Shown piece after piece: positions 52,001 through 59,100 of a stretch of 64,000 bases of DNA (the first letter of the stretch is position 1; every line of letters begins with the position of its first letter). A program made the translations under genes and the position numbers. This stretch comes from Aurelia coerulea. Lineage: Eukaryota; Cnidaria; Scyphozoa; Semaeostomeae; Ulmaridae. Below the pieces are notes generated by a model. The model was given only the letters and a program-made list of their open reading frames with translations, did not search any database and was not told where the DNA came from. The DNA lies in contig CM076949.1 in the NCBI GenBank assembly GCA_039566865.1, positions 3,386,501-3,450,500 on the forward strand. The letters run 5' to 3'.

Positions 52001-54459
52001 TCAAGCCACTTGCGGTCAAATTCTAGCCTATCAAATATCAGTATTTCCTTTTGACGTTGATTAGTTATCCAAATATGGTTGGACGGGTGTCAAAGTCCAT
52101 TGTTTTTTTTTTGTCAGGGCGGTAGAAGTATGAAAATGAAATTCACAGATAACATGATAATATAAAATTAAATGTCAAGCATGATAATGTAAGTAAGAGT
52201 AGTAGTTCTCCTTCCTCATCAAAAATTCTCCTACTGCCCTGTCCAAAAATTTTTATCAAAGGCTTATATATGCTTAGATTCCCTTTAACTTTATTTTCCT
52301 TTGTTTTTCAACCTCAGATTGGAACACTTGTAGAGCATCATGAACGTATAATTGACTTCAAGCACGGAGGATTCTTTGACAAAGGGAGACAAGGGAAGAC
52401 ACAATATGACAAAAATAGACCTCAGTATGACAAAAATAGACCTCAATATGATAAAGGAAGAAATCAATATGATAAAGGAAGACAAGGAAATCAACAGGGT
52501 AAGCATCAACAAGGTGAGAATGCGGACTTTCGTTATTATTATTATCTTTTACTTTACTGAGACCCCGTTTACACCATGCCAATAGGCTGTTTTAGCAACA
52601 AGGCGCGGACGTCTTCAAAGACGGGGACGCTCAGAGGTTTTTGGAGCATTACAATTTTCCAGCTTTTTATCTCAAATAGAGGAATACTCCTTGAAAATAG
52701 TTTATGTTCTCGTGTCTCCATTGGTTATGAATATGCTCACATAGTTTCTACTTTCCATATCGACGTACTATTTTTGGTGAGCGGCCTTCAAAAGTACACT
52801 TTTCAGGTTGTCGATTTCATAACAGAACTTACACAAAGCCCAAGGAGATTCACAAAAGTTTTGAAGTTGATTTCGCTTTGTAAATTACATCCTCGAACAA
52901 AAGAATTCTGCTGGCGTTTTCTCGGCTCACGTCTTCTTGCTAAAATAGCCTGATATGAAATGAATACGGCATGAAACTATGCCTTATTGGCCTCCCGTTT
53001 ACACTATGCCGGCATAGTTTTTACTTGAATACGGCACAACATGAATACGGCATGCTAACTGGCTTAGTCGCTCAACTGGCATAATGTAAACAGCGAATAT
53101 GGCATCAGTTCATGTCGGATTCACATCGTGGCGATAATTTGGCAATTGAGAGCATGCGCCTTGACAAATCCTCGCTCTGCGTTTCGTCAAAACGTATCAT
53201 ATTCATTTTGTGCCGGTATAGTGTAAACGGCGATTCTGTTTGAATAGAGATTCCAATGCGGCACAGTTTTATGCCGCATCCGTTTCGTACCGGTATAACG
53301 GGGCCTGATACAGCAAGCCACCCATTTAAAAAAATCAATTTTTCACACATTAGCCTAAATTTTTTCTAATATCTATGGTACTTTGTCATTTTTAAGGCTG
53401 AAAGTTTCTTGAGTTTTTAATGTCTTTTCTGGATAGTTCTGGACAAATAGGTTGCAACAGAATGGGTTTTTATAGATATATCAGCCATGTGTCTTTGTCA
53501 TCAATGATTGTCAAGAAAACCAGTTAAAATTTAAATACACAAAATATCTTTAAATGAGTTAATAGCCTAGAGCTTAGTGTACTAAACGTTTCGGGATTAA
53601 CCCTTCATCACTTTGACTACTGATGAAGGGTTAAGCCCGAAACGTTTAGTAAACAAGCAACTTATATCAGTTAAAATTTAAGTTGAACTTTCGAGAGAAC
53701 TACTGTACAGAACTGTAAACTTTTTAAACATTTGCTTTTAAAGATATGTTAAGACTTAAATTCATTTTTATGTTATCGATCAAATTACAAGAAACTTCAT
53801 ATTGTGCGTAAGTCTCAACTGTTTCTTATAAGTAGGAAGGCTGATCATTTTTCAGCAGCCTAAAAGTTTCTTCCAGGTGGTCTCTTAGATGCGGGGCCTT
53901 ACCATGTCGTATCATATATATCTTATCATATCATATGAAGTCTATATCCCGAAAAAAGCCTATATACCATTGTACACTGCCTTCGTAATCAGAATACTTT
54001 TAACAGTGCATCACCGCTGCAATAGACCTTTTAGCTATTCTACAAAAGAGCCTGGATCGAGCGTTATTTTTATACAGGAGGCTCGATAGAGTGGTGTTAA
54101 GAGCTTCTATCACTATTGCGCAATTTCGAAAATTCTACAAAGTGCACTTTGTAGAATTTTCGAATATGCACAATATCGATAGAAGCTCTAACGCCACTCT
54201 ATCGAACCTCGTGTATAAAAATAACGCTCGATCCAGGCTCTTTTGTAGAATAGCTAAAAGGTCTATTTTTAATGGTCGAAAGTATTTCACCATGTTGGCT
54301 AGGATTCTGATATTTATTATATTTACATCAAACGTTATTGTGTTGCAGATTTTTAATGAATTTTTGTCAACTTCAGGCAGGCTGATAAACAAGCTCCTAT
54401 AAACGTTGCTGAAAATTTATTTTCCATTTCCAGGACGCTTCAGGCACAACAGACCATAG
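22028..54459 (+). CDS. EIF3C: Translation initiation factor eIF3 subunit c
   Basis: 29 exons, 980 residues (human 913). Exons: 22028-22131, 23014-23079, 24248-24324, 25553-25665, 26105-26155, 26325-26399, 27076-27121, 27675-27766, 29360-29496, 30350-30464, 31328-31423, 33317-33386, 34250-34349, 34779-34875, 35802-35920, 37466-37589, 38263-38323, 40048-40481, 41908-42033, 43234-43299, 43468-43555, 45813-45896, 48376-48473, 49128-49177, 49478-49543, 50337-50424, 51016-51108, 52318-52498, 54434-54459. All junctions are GT-AG and the phases close at a TAG. It starts [18 protein letters not shown] and has an acidic N-terminal third. Core blocks match the family: [56 protein letters not shown], and the PCI region with [21 protein letters not shown] and MIISEEL. 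eIF3c is a PCI subunit of the eIF3 core, binding the 40S subunit and eIF1/eIF5 during start-codon selection. Exon 10 is placed at GAAG|GAGTGAAC because only that acceptor keeps the frame. Confidence 0.97.
22577..22905. mobile_element. MITE with 11-bp satellite in eIF3c intron 1
   Basis: CAGGGTGCATTCCATG at the left and ATAGAATGCACCCTG at the right are inverted ends. Inside, an 11-bp unit, ACGCCGAAGGT, is repeated about four times in tandem (22603-22650). Confidence 0.65.
23133..23860. mobile_element. piggyBac-like non-autonomous element in eIF3c intron 2
   Basis: TTAA flanks both ends (23129-23132, 23861-23864), with termini CCCTTTGCATGCTG and complement CAGCATGCAAAGGG. Sub-terminal TCGCAAATCTGCGAC motifs are present at the right. 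TTAA duplication with CCCTTT ends is the piggyBac hallmark. The internal open frames are short and overlap each other, and no transposase catalytic region is seen. Confidence 0.8.
24552..25303 (-). mobile_element. piggyBac-like element with transposase N-terminal remnant, eIF3c intron 3
   Basis: TTAA flanks (24548-24551, 25304-25307) and CCCTTTCCT / AGGAAAGGG termini define a 752-bp element. It carries a minus-strand frame, ATG 25022 to stop 24822, of 66 codons that reads [17 protein letters not shown] at its start and [12 protein letters not shown] later. Such acidic leaders ending in EEFxGF are typical of piggyBac transposase N-termini. The DDE core is absent, so this is an internally deleted copy. 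Confidence 0.72.
26720..26970. repeat. Reverse copy of the 5-435 repeat family, eIF3c intron 6
   Basis: From ATCAGTTGCTTTTGATTGAT through CCAAGAATTCAAAACAAACC to TATGAAAGAAGAAGGATAAA, this is the reverse complement of 180-400 and 1340-1580. Confidence 0.7.
28171..28768 (+). repeat. 117-bp minisatellite in eIF3c intron 8
   Basis: GTCACATGGC recurs at 28171, 28288, 28405, 28522, 28640 and 28757 (spacings 117, 117, 117, 118 and 117). The period equals 39 codons, so one frame stays open across several units (28184-28501). A further partial unit lies at 29287-29345, directly before the exon 9 acceptor, on the far side of an inserted MITE. Confidence 0.9.
28772..29284. mobile_element. TA-flanked MITE inside the minisatellite region
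   Basis: Ends GGCTCCAAATCTTT and complement AAAGATTTGGAACC, flanked by TA (28770-28771, 29285-29286), with long complementary arms and GTGACGTCATCAAATTT in the centre. It is the same family as 7984-8480 and separates the tandem array from its native last unit. Confidence 0.82.
30913..31021 (+). repeat. ~47-bp tandem repeat, eIF3c intron 10
   Basis: About 2.5 units of GTGCCAAAATARTTTRCAAG followed by CAAGYCAAGGTAGATTTTGT. Confidence 0.75.
32497..33092. mobile_element. Fold-back element, eIF3c intron 11
   Basis: The outer ends are inverted (ACCGGATGAGTAATAAAAG and complement with TTACTCACCCGGT). Inner arms pair AGATGTTAATCTATCAG with its complement, and AAAATTAGAAAAATGC with GCATTTTTCTAATTTTT. 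A one-arm copy recurs at about 61285-61375. Confidence 0.7.
33170..33295. repeat. Hairpin just before eIF3c exon 12
   Basis: GTCTCAAATTAGATGTCACC and its complement GGTGACATCTAATTTGAGA flank about 70 bp and end roughly 20 bp before exon 12 (33317). The same 20-mer occurs at about 27505 in intron 7. Confidence 0.8.
33450..33654 (-). mobile_element. Truncated TTAA MITE, reverse orientation, intron 12
   Basis: The right end GGTGACGGAGCCCC is followed by TTAA (33655-33658). The interior, AACATTCATATCTT and GGCTTGGGTGAAGCCACCA, matches the complete copies at 36699, 37732 and 41572. The other terminus is missing. Confidence 0.75.
35268..35656 (+). repeat. ~385-bp direct duplication, copy 1 (before exon 15)
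   Basis: It matches 36046-36427 with few differences, including CCGAAATTTGAAGAGTTTGC, ATTGGTCGTTTAATCAGTGC and AAAATAGACTTTGTTGTGC. A shorter copy of the middle part lies at about 31915-32047 in intron 11. Confidence 0.88.
36046..36427 (+). repeat. ~385-bp direct duplication, copy 2 (after exon 15)
   Basis: Direct repeat of 35268-35656 in the same orientation, about 780 bp apart, with eIF3c exon 15 between the two. Confidence 0.88.
36611..37441. mobile_element. TA-flanked MITE interrupted by a nested MITE, intron 15
   Basis: GGTTCCAAATCTTTAAA at the left and AAGGATTTGAAGC at the right, each bordered by TA. The interior aligns with 28772-29284 except for a 320-bp TTAA element inserted at 36699-37018. 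The right end lies 24 bp before exon 16. Confidence 0.8.
36699..37018. mobile_element. TTAA-flanked MITE nested in a TA MITE
   Basis: AGGGGCTC...GAGCCCCT inverted ends with TTAA at 36695-36698 and 37019-37022. Removing it and one TTAA restores the host MITE, which shows that the element moves by TTAA-specific insertion, as piggyBac does. Confidence 0.87.
37732..38046. mobile_element. TTAA-flanked MITE, eIF3c intron 16
   Basis: Terminal inverted repeats AGGGGCTCCGTCGCCAAA and TTTGGCGACGGAGCCCCT, perfect over 18 bp, flanked by TTAA on both sides. It is 315 bp long and closely related to 36699 and 41572. Confidence 0.92.
38690..39060. repeat. GATTTTT-rich low-complexity tract, eIF3c intron 17
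   Basis: About 370 bp dominated by irregular GATTTTT / AGATTTTT units, T-rich on the plus strand only. No coding signal. Confidence 0.75.
39235..39415 (+). repeat. Two-copy ~100-bp tandem duplication
   Basis: GAGTACTGGGAGACAGTTCG...TTATAGATTAGAGAAAATTT is repeated immediately as GAGTGCTGGGAGACATTTC...TTATAGATTAGAGAAAATTT. Confidence 0.8.
39463..39892. mobile_element. Inverted-repeat element with TTTCTTA motifs
   Basis: ACACGTTTTTTTTATAAGAAAC at the left is mirrored by GTTTCTTATAAAAAAAACATGT at the right, and several internal GTAGTACTA and GTTTCTTA units follow. It ends about 155 bp before exon 18. Confidence 0.65.
40048..40481 (+). other. EIF3C: eIF3c exon 18 with expanded Lys/Glu/Ala linker
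   Basis: The largest eIF3c exon (434 nt, residues about 515-659). Its first ~80 residues are almost only Lys, Glu, Ala, Asp, Thr and Ser, with repeated KEA, DKEA and EKSEE units. Its second half is the conserved CHIYHHAL block. Human eIF3c has a linker of only about 35 acidic residues here. The antisense open frame at 40004-40336 is a shadow of this composition. Confidence 0.85.
41572..41875. mobile_element. TTAA-flanked MITE, eIF3c intron 18
   Basis: Same termini as 37732-38046 (AGGGGCTCCGTTGCC / GGCGACGGAGCCCCT), TTAA on both sides, 304 bp. It ends 32 bp before exon 19. Confidence 0.9.
42099..42275 (+). pseudogene. LINE ORF2 C-terminal remnant, eIF3c intron 19
   Basis: In one frame: [20 protein letters not shown], then a Lys-rich stretch ending YQNEL-stop at 42275. 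The pattern G-A-R-x-W-N-x-L-P-x-S-L-K is the usual C-terminal signature of several non-LTR retrotransposon clades. A tail with TTGTATTCTGCGAATAAAAT follows at about 42491. No reverse transcriptase core is present. Confidence 0.72.
42668..42810. repeat. Copy of the TAGACCTTTT palindrome family
   Basis: AATAGACCTTTTCGCTCTTCTACAAAAG through CTTCTATCACTATT to AAAAGATCTATTT. Related to 38419-38625, 46945-47190 and 54023-54265, but imperfectly paired. Confidence 0.65.
46570..46705 (+). repeat. 68-bp tandem duplication, eIF3c intron 22
   Basis: ATCATAAAAGAGCATTGTGT and the following TATTATAGAACCTTCTATAA block occur twice, identically, 68 bp apart. Confidence 0.88.
46945..47190. repeat. Copy of the TAGACCTTTT palindrome family, intron 22
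   Basis: GGACCTTTTAGCTATTCTAC and AGAGCCTGGATCGAGCGTTA match the left arm of 54023-54265; the right end AAAAAGGTCTATTC closes it. The arms are diverged. Confidence 0.7.
47454..47640 (+). repeat. Repeat related to 48694-48900, flanking exon 23
   Basis: ATTTCTAGTCAGCATGCTCC and TGTGTTACAGGAATGG recur at 48694 in the same direction with substitutions. The two lie in introns 22 and 23. A frame here ([18 protein letters not shown]...) is open, but I do not recognise it. Confidence 0.6.
47771..48155. mobile_element. MITE with CCTGTTTATATGAGGA ends, intron 22
   Basis: GAGCCTGTTTATATGAGGA...ACCTCACCTGCCAGAC at the left is mirrored by GTCTGGCAGGTGAGGT...TCCTCATATAAACAGGCCC at the right (about 40-bp arms), with TAA at both borders. 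Inner sub-repeats carry ACCTCACC and ATATAAACG. Confidence 0.85.
49775..49872. mobile_element. Short TTAA element, eIF3c intron 25
   Basis: AGGGAATCTAAGCATATATA after a TTAA (49771-49774), mirrored by TTTATGCTTAGTTTCCCTTT at the right. It is a decayed, shorter relative of 51975-52284. Confidence 0.65.
51592..51726. repeat. Fold-back repeat, eIF3c intron 27
   Basis: GAATAGTTTCGTATTTGTTG...AAGACTTGGGC is mirrored by GCCCAAGTCTT...CAACAAATATGAAACTATTC. The arms are about 50 bp. Confidence 0.85.
51747..51903. repeat. Fold-back repeat, eIF3c intron 27, second
   Basis: ATAGACCATTTTGACATTTA...AAATGGCTGCCAC pairs with GTGGCAGCCATTT...TAAATGTCAAAATGGTCTAT, arms about 65 bp. A one-arm relative is at 59950-60045 in an AKR-like gene intron. 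Confidence 0.88.
51975..52284. mobile_element. TTAA-flanked MITE, eIF3c intron 27
   Basis: AGGGAATGTAAGCATATA at the left, TATATGCTTAGATTCCCT at the right, TTAA on both sides (51971-51974, 52285-52288). It ends 33 bp before exon 28, so the exon's polypyrimidine tract abuts the element. Confidence 0.85.
52318..52513 (+). other. EIF3C: eIF3c exon 28: QYDK repeats and paired donor sites
   Basis: Four 21-bp units at 52402-52485 encode QYDK(N/G)R(P/N) heptads in frame. Two good donors follow 15 bp apart, CAGG|GTAAGC (exon end 52498) and CAAG|GTGAGA (52513). Both are phase 1, so either joins the last exon and gives RFRHNRP-stop, with GKHQQ included or skipped. Family C-termini are typically Gly/Arg/Gln-rich tails. 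Confidence 0.75.
52560..53310. mobile_element. Element with CCCGTTTACACYATGCC ends, intron 28
   Basis: CCCCGTTTACACCATGCC at about 52564, CCCGTTTACACTATGCCGGC at 52995, and the complement TGCCGGTATAGTGTAAACGG plus GTACCGGTATAACGGGGCC at 53210-53308. It looks like two related copies, one inside the other. Confidence 0.6.
53581..53655. repeat. Hairpin in eIF3c intron 28
   Basis: TACTAAACGTTTCGGGATTAACCCTTCATCA is mirrored by TGATGAAGGGTTAAGCCCGAAACGTTTAGTA across about 12 bp. Confidence 0.88.
54023..54265. repeat. 243-bp near-perfect palindrome, eIF3c intron 28
   Basis: It begins TAGACCTTTTAGCTATTCTA and ends with the complement TAGAATAGCTAAAAGGTCTA. It is symmetric through the centre CAAAGTGCACTTTG at about 54144, with almost no loop. 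Diverged copies are at 38419, 42668 and 46945. It ends about 170 bp before the last eIF3c exon. Confidence 0.92.
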
Positions 54460-56183
54460 TGCTACCAGAGGAAAACGAATCTACTGTTGGAAAACTCACT
54501 TCAAAAGGATCATTTAAAGGGAAAGAGAGCAAGCGATAATTAATCTCATTCGAGAACTCTTGGACTTTATTCAGGAAGAAACAGACTCATAAGTATCTAA
54601 GTTATTTTAAAGAGTAGATATGAATTACAACAATTTGGTTCATATGTGCCACAGAAGATCATTATCCTCAAGTTTGTTGCCATTGGTACAATGGATATTT
54701 ACCGACAGTCACCAAGGTTCAGTGAGAATTTGACTAGGATTTACTTGCTAAATATGCTTTAAATCGCAAACATTACACTAACGAACCTACCCCCCCCCCC
54801 ACTAGGAAATCAATTTCTGCCGGTTCTTCCAAGGCTAGAGTATCCGGCATATAAGTAAGAGAACGAAATTGTTGTCTGCAATTCCTAATATAGCTTAGAT
54901 TATTTATGATAAAGTGAAGTATGTACTGATGATAAGTCTTAGATGTTTTTGAATGAATTTAAGATACTCTAAACTGAGCAAAATTTGTTGTTATCTTTGC
55001 TATCTCCTTGTTTAAAAACCGGTAAGTGTTTTTATGAGCAAACTATTCGCATTCTAATGAATTTCACATGAACTGCAAATTTTACCAATCAAAGAGCCTT
55101 TAATTTGCAAGAGTTTTAGTTTATCATTTCCTCATTCGGATATTTCACATTTTAAAGGAATCCACTCTCGATAAGGATTCACGCTGAAATGTGTTCCTTG
55201 AAGATGCTCGCTAGACTTACTCCACTCGTCCCAATGTTTTCATTCCATTCCATGTTTGCAGCACGTCACTGCAGCGGAAAAACGTTGCTACGTAGGATCA
55301 TAAAATATCGGTTCGTGAGCAATAACAATTAAATTCAATTATAATTCATGTTGTTGTTGTTGCGATAACTGAGACTTTGTATTGAGTCTAGCTTCTCGCC
55401 TTTCGTCATCCAAAAGCGTTACGGCTGCACACGCAACTTTTATTTGGGCATCGGCAATGAAAACACTTCTGTTGTAGATTCTACTTTTTGTGCAGCCATC
55501 GAGAGAATGTCTGCCTCTCTGGGTGGCACCGTGCTCAGTTATTGCCCGGTCTGAAAAGCCGCTCAAGAGAGGCCTTTGTTGAAGATTATAGTTCTTTTAA
55601 AGGATTATATATGAAGATTACAGATGAAGATATGAAGATTATATATCCTTCGTAGGAGTTTTGTTTCTACAACAGTAGCGAATGTTCTCCCACTAGCGTT
55701 GGCTGCATCTGAAATTCTTGTCCAAGGAGGAAGCGAGCCTAACAATTTGCATGCACAAGAAGAGTCATAGTGTCAACAACAAATTTAAAACTGTTGACGT
55801 TATTAAAATGTAAAGTAGGCCATTCTTTAACATAAAACGTTTGGTTTTGTAACGATGTCAGTTTAATGCCTTATCAGCGCCTTTCATCCCTGCAAATTAC
55901 ACTCGTTACATGTTTCTTTTGCGTGGACAAAATGTGGCGTTCAGTAACTTAACGATCTAATTTTGTGCAAAATTACGTCCCACTTTCCGCCGTAATTTGT
56001 TTCATCACCATGGAAAACAATTCGATACATCAATCAGAATTGTTATGTGGCGGTAATTAAAAGTTACATGTGGGTTGAACCTGAAAAAATTAACTTTCAG
56101 TTCATCAGCCCTTGGTGACCGCACTAAGACTTGGTAAAGAGCGCACCCAGGTGAACACAGAAATTTTCAAGCCTGTAGCAAAG
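54460..56183. other. Intergenic region between eIF3c and the AKR-like gene
   Basis: It contains the eIF3c 3' UTR, a poly-C run at about 54791-54800 and an antisense 75-codon frame at 55339-55566 of unknown nature. No clear AATAAA occurs in the first few hundred bases; ATTAAA is seen at about 55330. No other gene is seen. Confidence 0.5.
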
Positions 56184-59100
56184 ATGTTATTGATAGCAGT
56201 CTTGGTGCTTTCCATTACACTGTCACGGCACCAGATTGACGGTGCTGAAGATGAGACCAAGAAAACTGCAACAATAAAGCTGCCGAATTTAGGGGTTGGT
56301 CTTTTGGATATCAAAACAGATATTGAACGAGAGAATGCATTGGTTCTTGCACTTGATTCTGGATATAGAATGATCGATATTTGGGAAGGGTACGATTTTC
56401 GTGCTATTTATACATCTTGAAATAATGGACTCATCGTACAAAACCCATAAACGCAACAAAACACCGTAATCTGTAGAAAGAAGACTGTTAACTCATGTTA
56501 AAGAACAACTACCAAACTGAACCTGCAACTAAAGAGAAAACTGTTGAATGTTGCAAGAGAAAAACGAATTAATCTTAAAACTTGGAAGGAACCTCGTTTT
56601 TCTCTTGCAGGATTCAACAGTGTTCTCTCTAGTTACAGGTTCATGTTGGGTGTTGTTATTTTACAGAACTTAACAGTCTTTTTTCTACAGATTACGGTGT
56701 TTTATTGCGTTGATGGGTTTGTACGATGAGTCCGTTATTTAAGGCTATTTTCAAATTTTCTACCATCGTGTGTTTATTCTTCTTTGATAGGAACGTCATT
56801 GGAACTTTATGCATTATTTCTACAGGAAGCAAACAGTCTCCTCAAGGGAAGATGAATGATCGCCAAATAAACTTTTTAGGTTGCGTTGTAGCTTTGACAG
56901 ATAGTTTATAGGAATTGATTGTATAGTACTGTTTGGTAGCACAAAGTGATCTATATTCGCTTGTCAAATAAGTAACGCGTGTTTGATCATGACAATACAC
57001 TTTGATTCCAGGTTGATTTCGGACAGGAAAAGTTGTGGTTATTTTGTTGTGAAGATGATTGTTGTCTCTATGATTTGAGTGAACACAACACTCCAACACT
57101 TTAGTTCCACTACGGAAATTTTTTGAACTACCCCCATTCATAAATTTCCAAATGCAGTCGAAGTATTCTTATGAAGATAATCTTATATTCCAGCGATGAG
57201 ATTCCTGTTAGAGAAGCAATTGCACGATCCAAAATACCAAGAAAGGAAATCTTTATTGTCGTCAAGGTAAGTGGAATTTTATCTGAGGCTACATTAGGCC
57301 AGTTCGAATTATTTTATGCTTTAAAATAATGCCACTCTTGTACACAAACACATTTGAAAGTATGTAGATACAAACAAGTTGCGTAAGGAGCAGAACTTTC
57401 ACGAATCGGGAAAAACGCGAAATTTTGGAATCAACTTTCACGAATCGGCCATAGTAGGAAATTTTGCGGGAATAAACTTTGACGTTTTGCGAAAATGATG
57501 CGGTTCACGGGGAACATAGACTTGCTCCATGTCTGCTTTGTCAACTGTAATAAGTCTACCGGAAAGTATATTACAAAAAAAAATTTCGCTTTTCACTTTT
57601 CCCTTCAATTTTTTTTTGACGAAATTTTTTTTTGACGAAATAGACTTGGGGCAAGTCTACGGGGAACAGGGATTTGAGAATTCTATATTTTAGGAAATTT
57701 CGCGAGGATAAATGTTCGTGAATTTCACATTTTGGGAGATTTCGCGGAATACACTTCAGTGAATTTCGGTCAAAAACGTGAAAAACGCGAAAGTTTCTTC
57801 ATGCGAAAGCCCGGGGGGGTTACTTGACTTTCAATTGTACGGGGGGGTGCACTCCAAGAAAAAAATTTTTCACCCGGCTTTAGAAATGTTTCCTCCAAAT
57901 GATAGCCGGCTTTAGAAAAAATCGGCGAAAAGCATATCCCTAAACGTAAAACTTCGTCGAAAAACAATGACATAACACGTTTGACAACCGGCTTTAGAAA
58001 AATTGCCTTCTTTTGATACCCGGCGTTAGAAAAAAGAGGCGAAAACGATACCCGGAAAGGAGTGCACATGGCGTCAGCAAAATATACTAAGTACCCCCCC
58101 CGGGTGCGAAAGTTCTTACGGAGAGAAAGCAAGAGAAATTAGTGCATAGTGAAGAACATAGCCAGCATATTATAATTACAGCACCTAACATGATATACGT
58201 TGTCTTTCAGTTGAACCCTCCTGAAACAGCAAATCAGATATACAACACTGGGGAAGCTGTAAACGAGATTTTAGAAAGGTTCGTAAAGTTTTTTATCGAG
58301 CACTTTCCAAACCTTCTCAAAAGCGTGATTGCCTCGGCAAAAAAGCATGTTTTTTTCTGAAAGCCTCATAGTGAAGCCTGGTTTCCATATAGCCATGAGT
58401 GGCGGGGCCAGTGCTGAGACGGTGCTGCGACGTATCGTTTCATCAAAATTTCTCATGGCAGAAGCGTCATTAGGGCCAGGAAAGTTGAACCAAATGTACC
58501 TTTTACGTCGGTTCTACCGCGGTAGAGCAACCGTATTTCCGTTGAAACTGAAAACTTCACAACACTGTCTCACTCAGCACTGGTACAGCCGTGTCTCACT
58601 ATTGGCCCCGCCACTTTTGGCTATATAGAAACCAGGCTTAACTTGAAGACCAGAATTTAAATATGAATATTGTGCGTATTCGTTTCAACTCAAACTTTGT
58701 TTATTTCTGATTCAAGGCTTCAAACCGACTACATAGACCTGCTTCTTATAAATTATGCGGATATCAACGACCAGCACGTGCAGAGATGGAAAGCTATGAT
58801 TTCTTTGAAGAACAGAAACAAAGTCAAGTGAGTAGGAAACTTCAATTTGGTGTCAATGTCTTCAGTATCAACTACGATGCCAGTTATCATTTCTCCACTC
58901 CACAAACTGAATATGTGCCACGCCAAAATATCACTTATTCCCTCCCCCCTCAGAACCACCCTCATCTGTCACAGGGGAGTATAGATCTTCCATTCCTACG
59001 TCATCACTATTGTTTTCTAATCCATCGACCGACAAAGGTATCATTTTGTTTTTCGAATGTCGTTGGTTAGTTTTCGTACGCATTCCAACAAGGCAACCAT

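Noticed and set aside
54434..54540. Alternative reading frame of the last eIF3c exon, open to a TAA at 54540
   Set aside because: It needs a phase 2 donor, but both plausible donors of exon 28 are phase 1 and lead to the TAG at 54457-54459.
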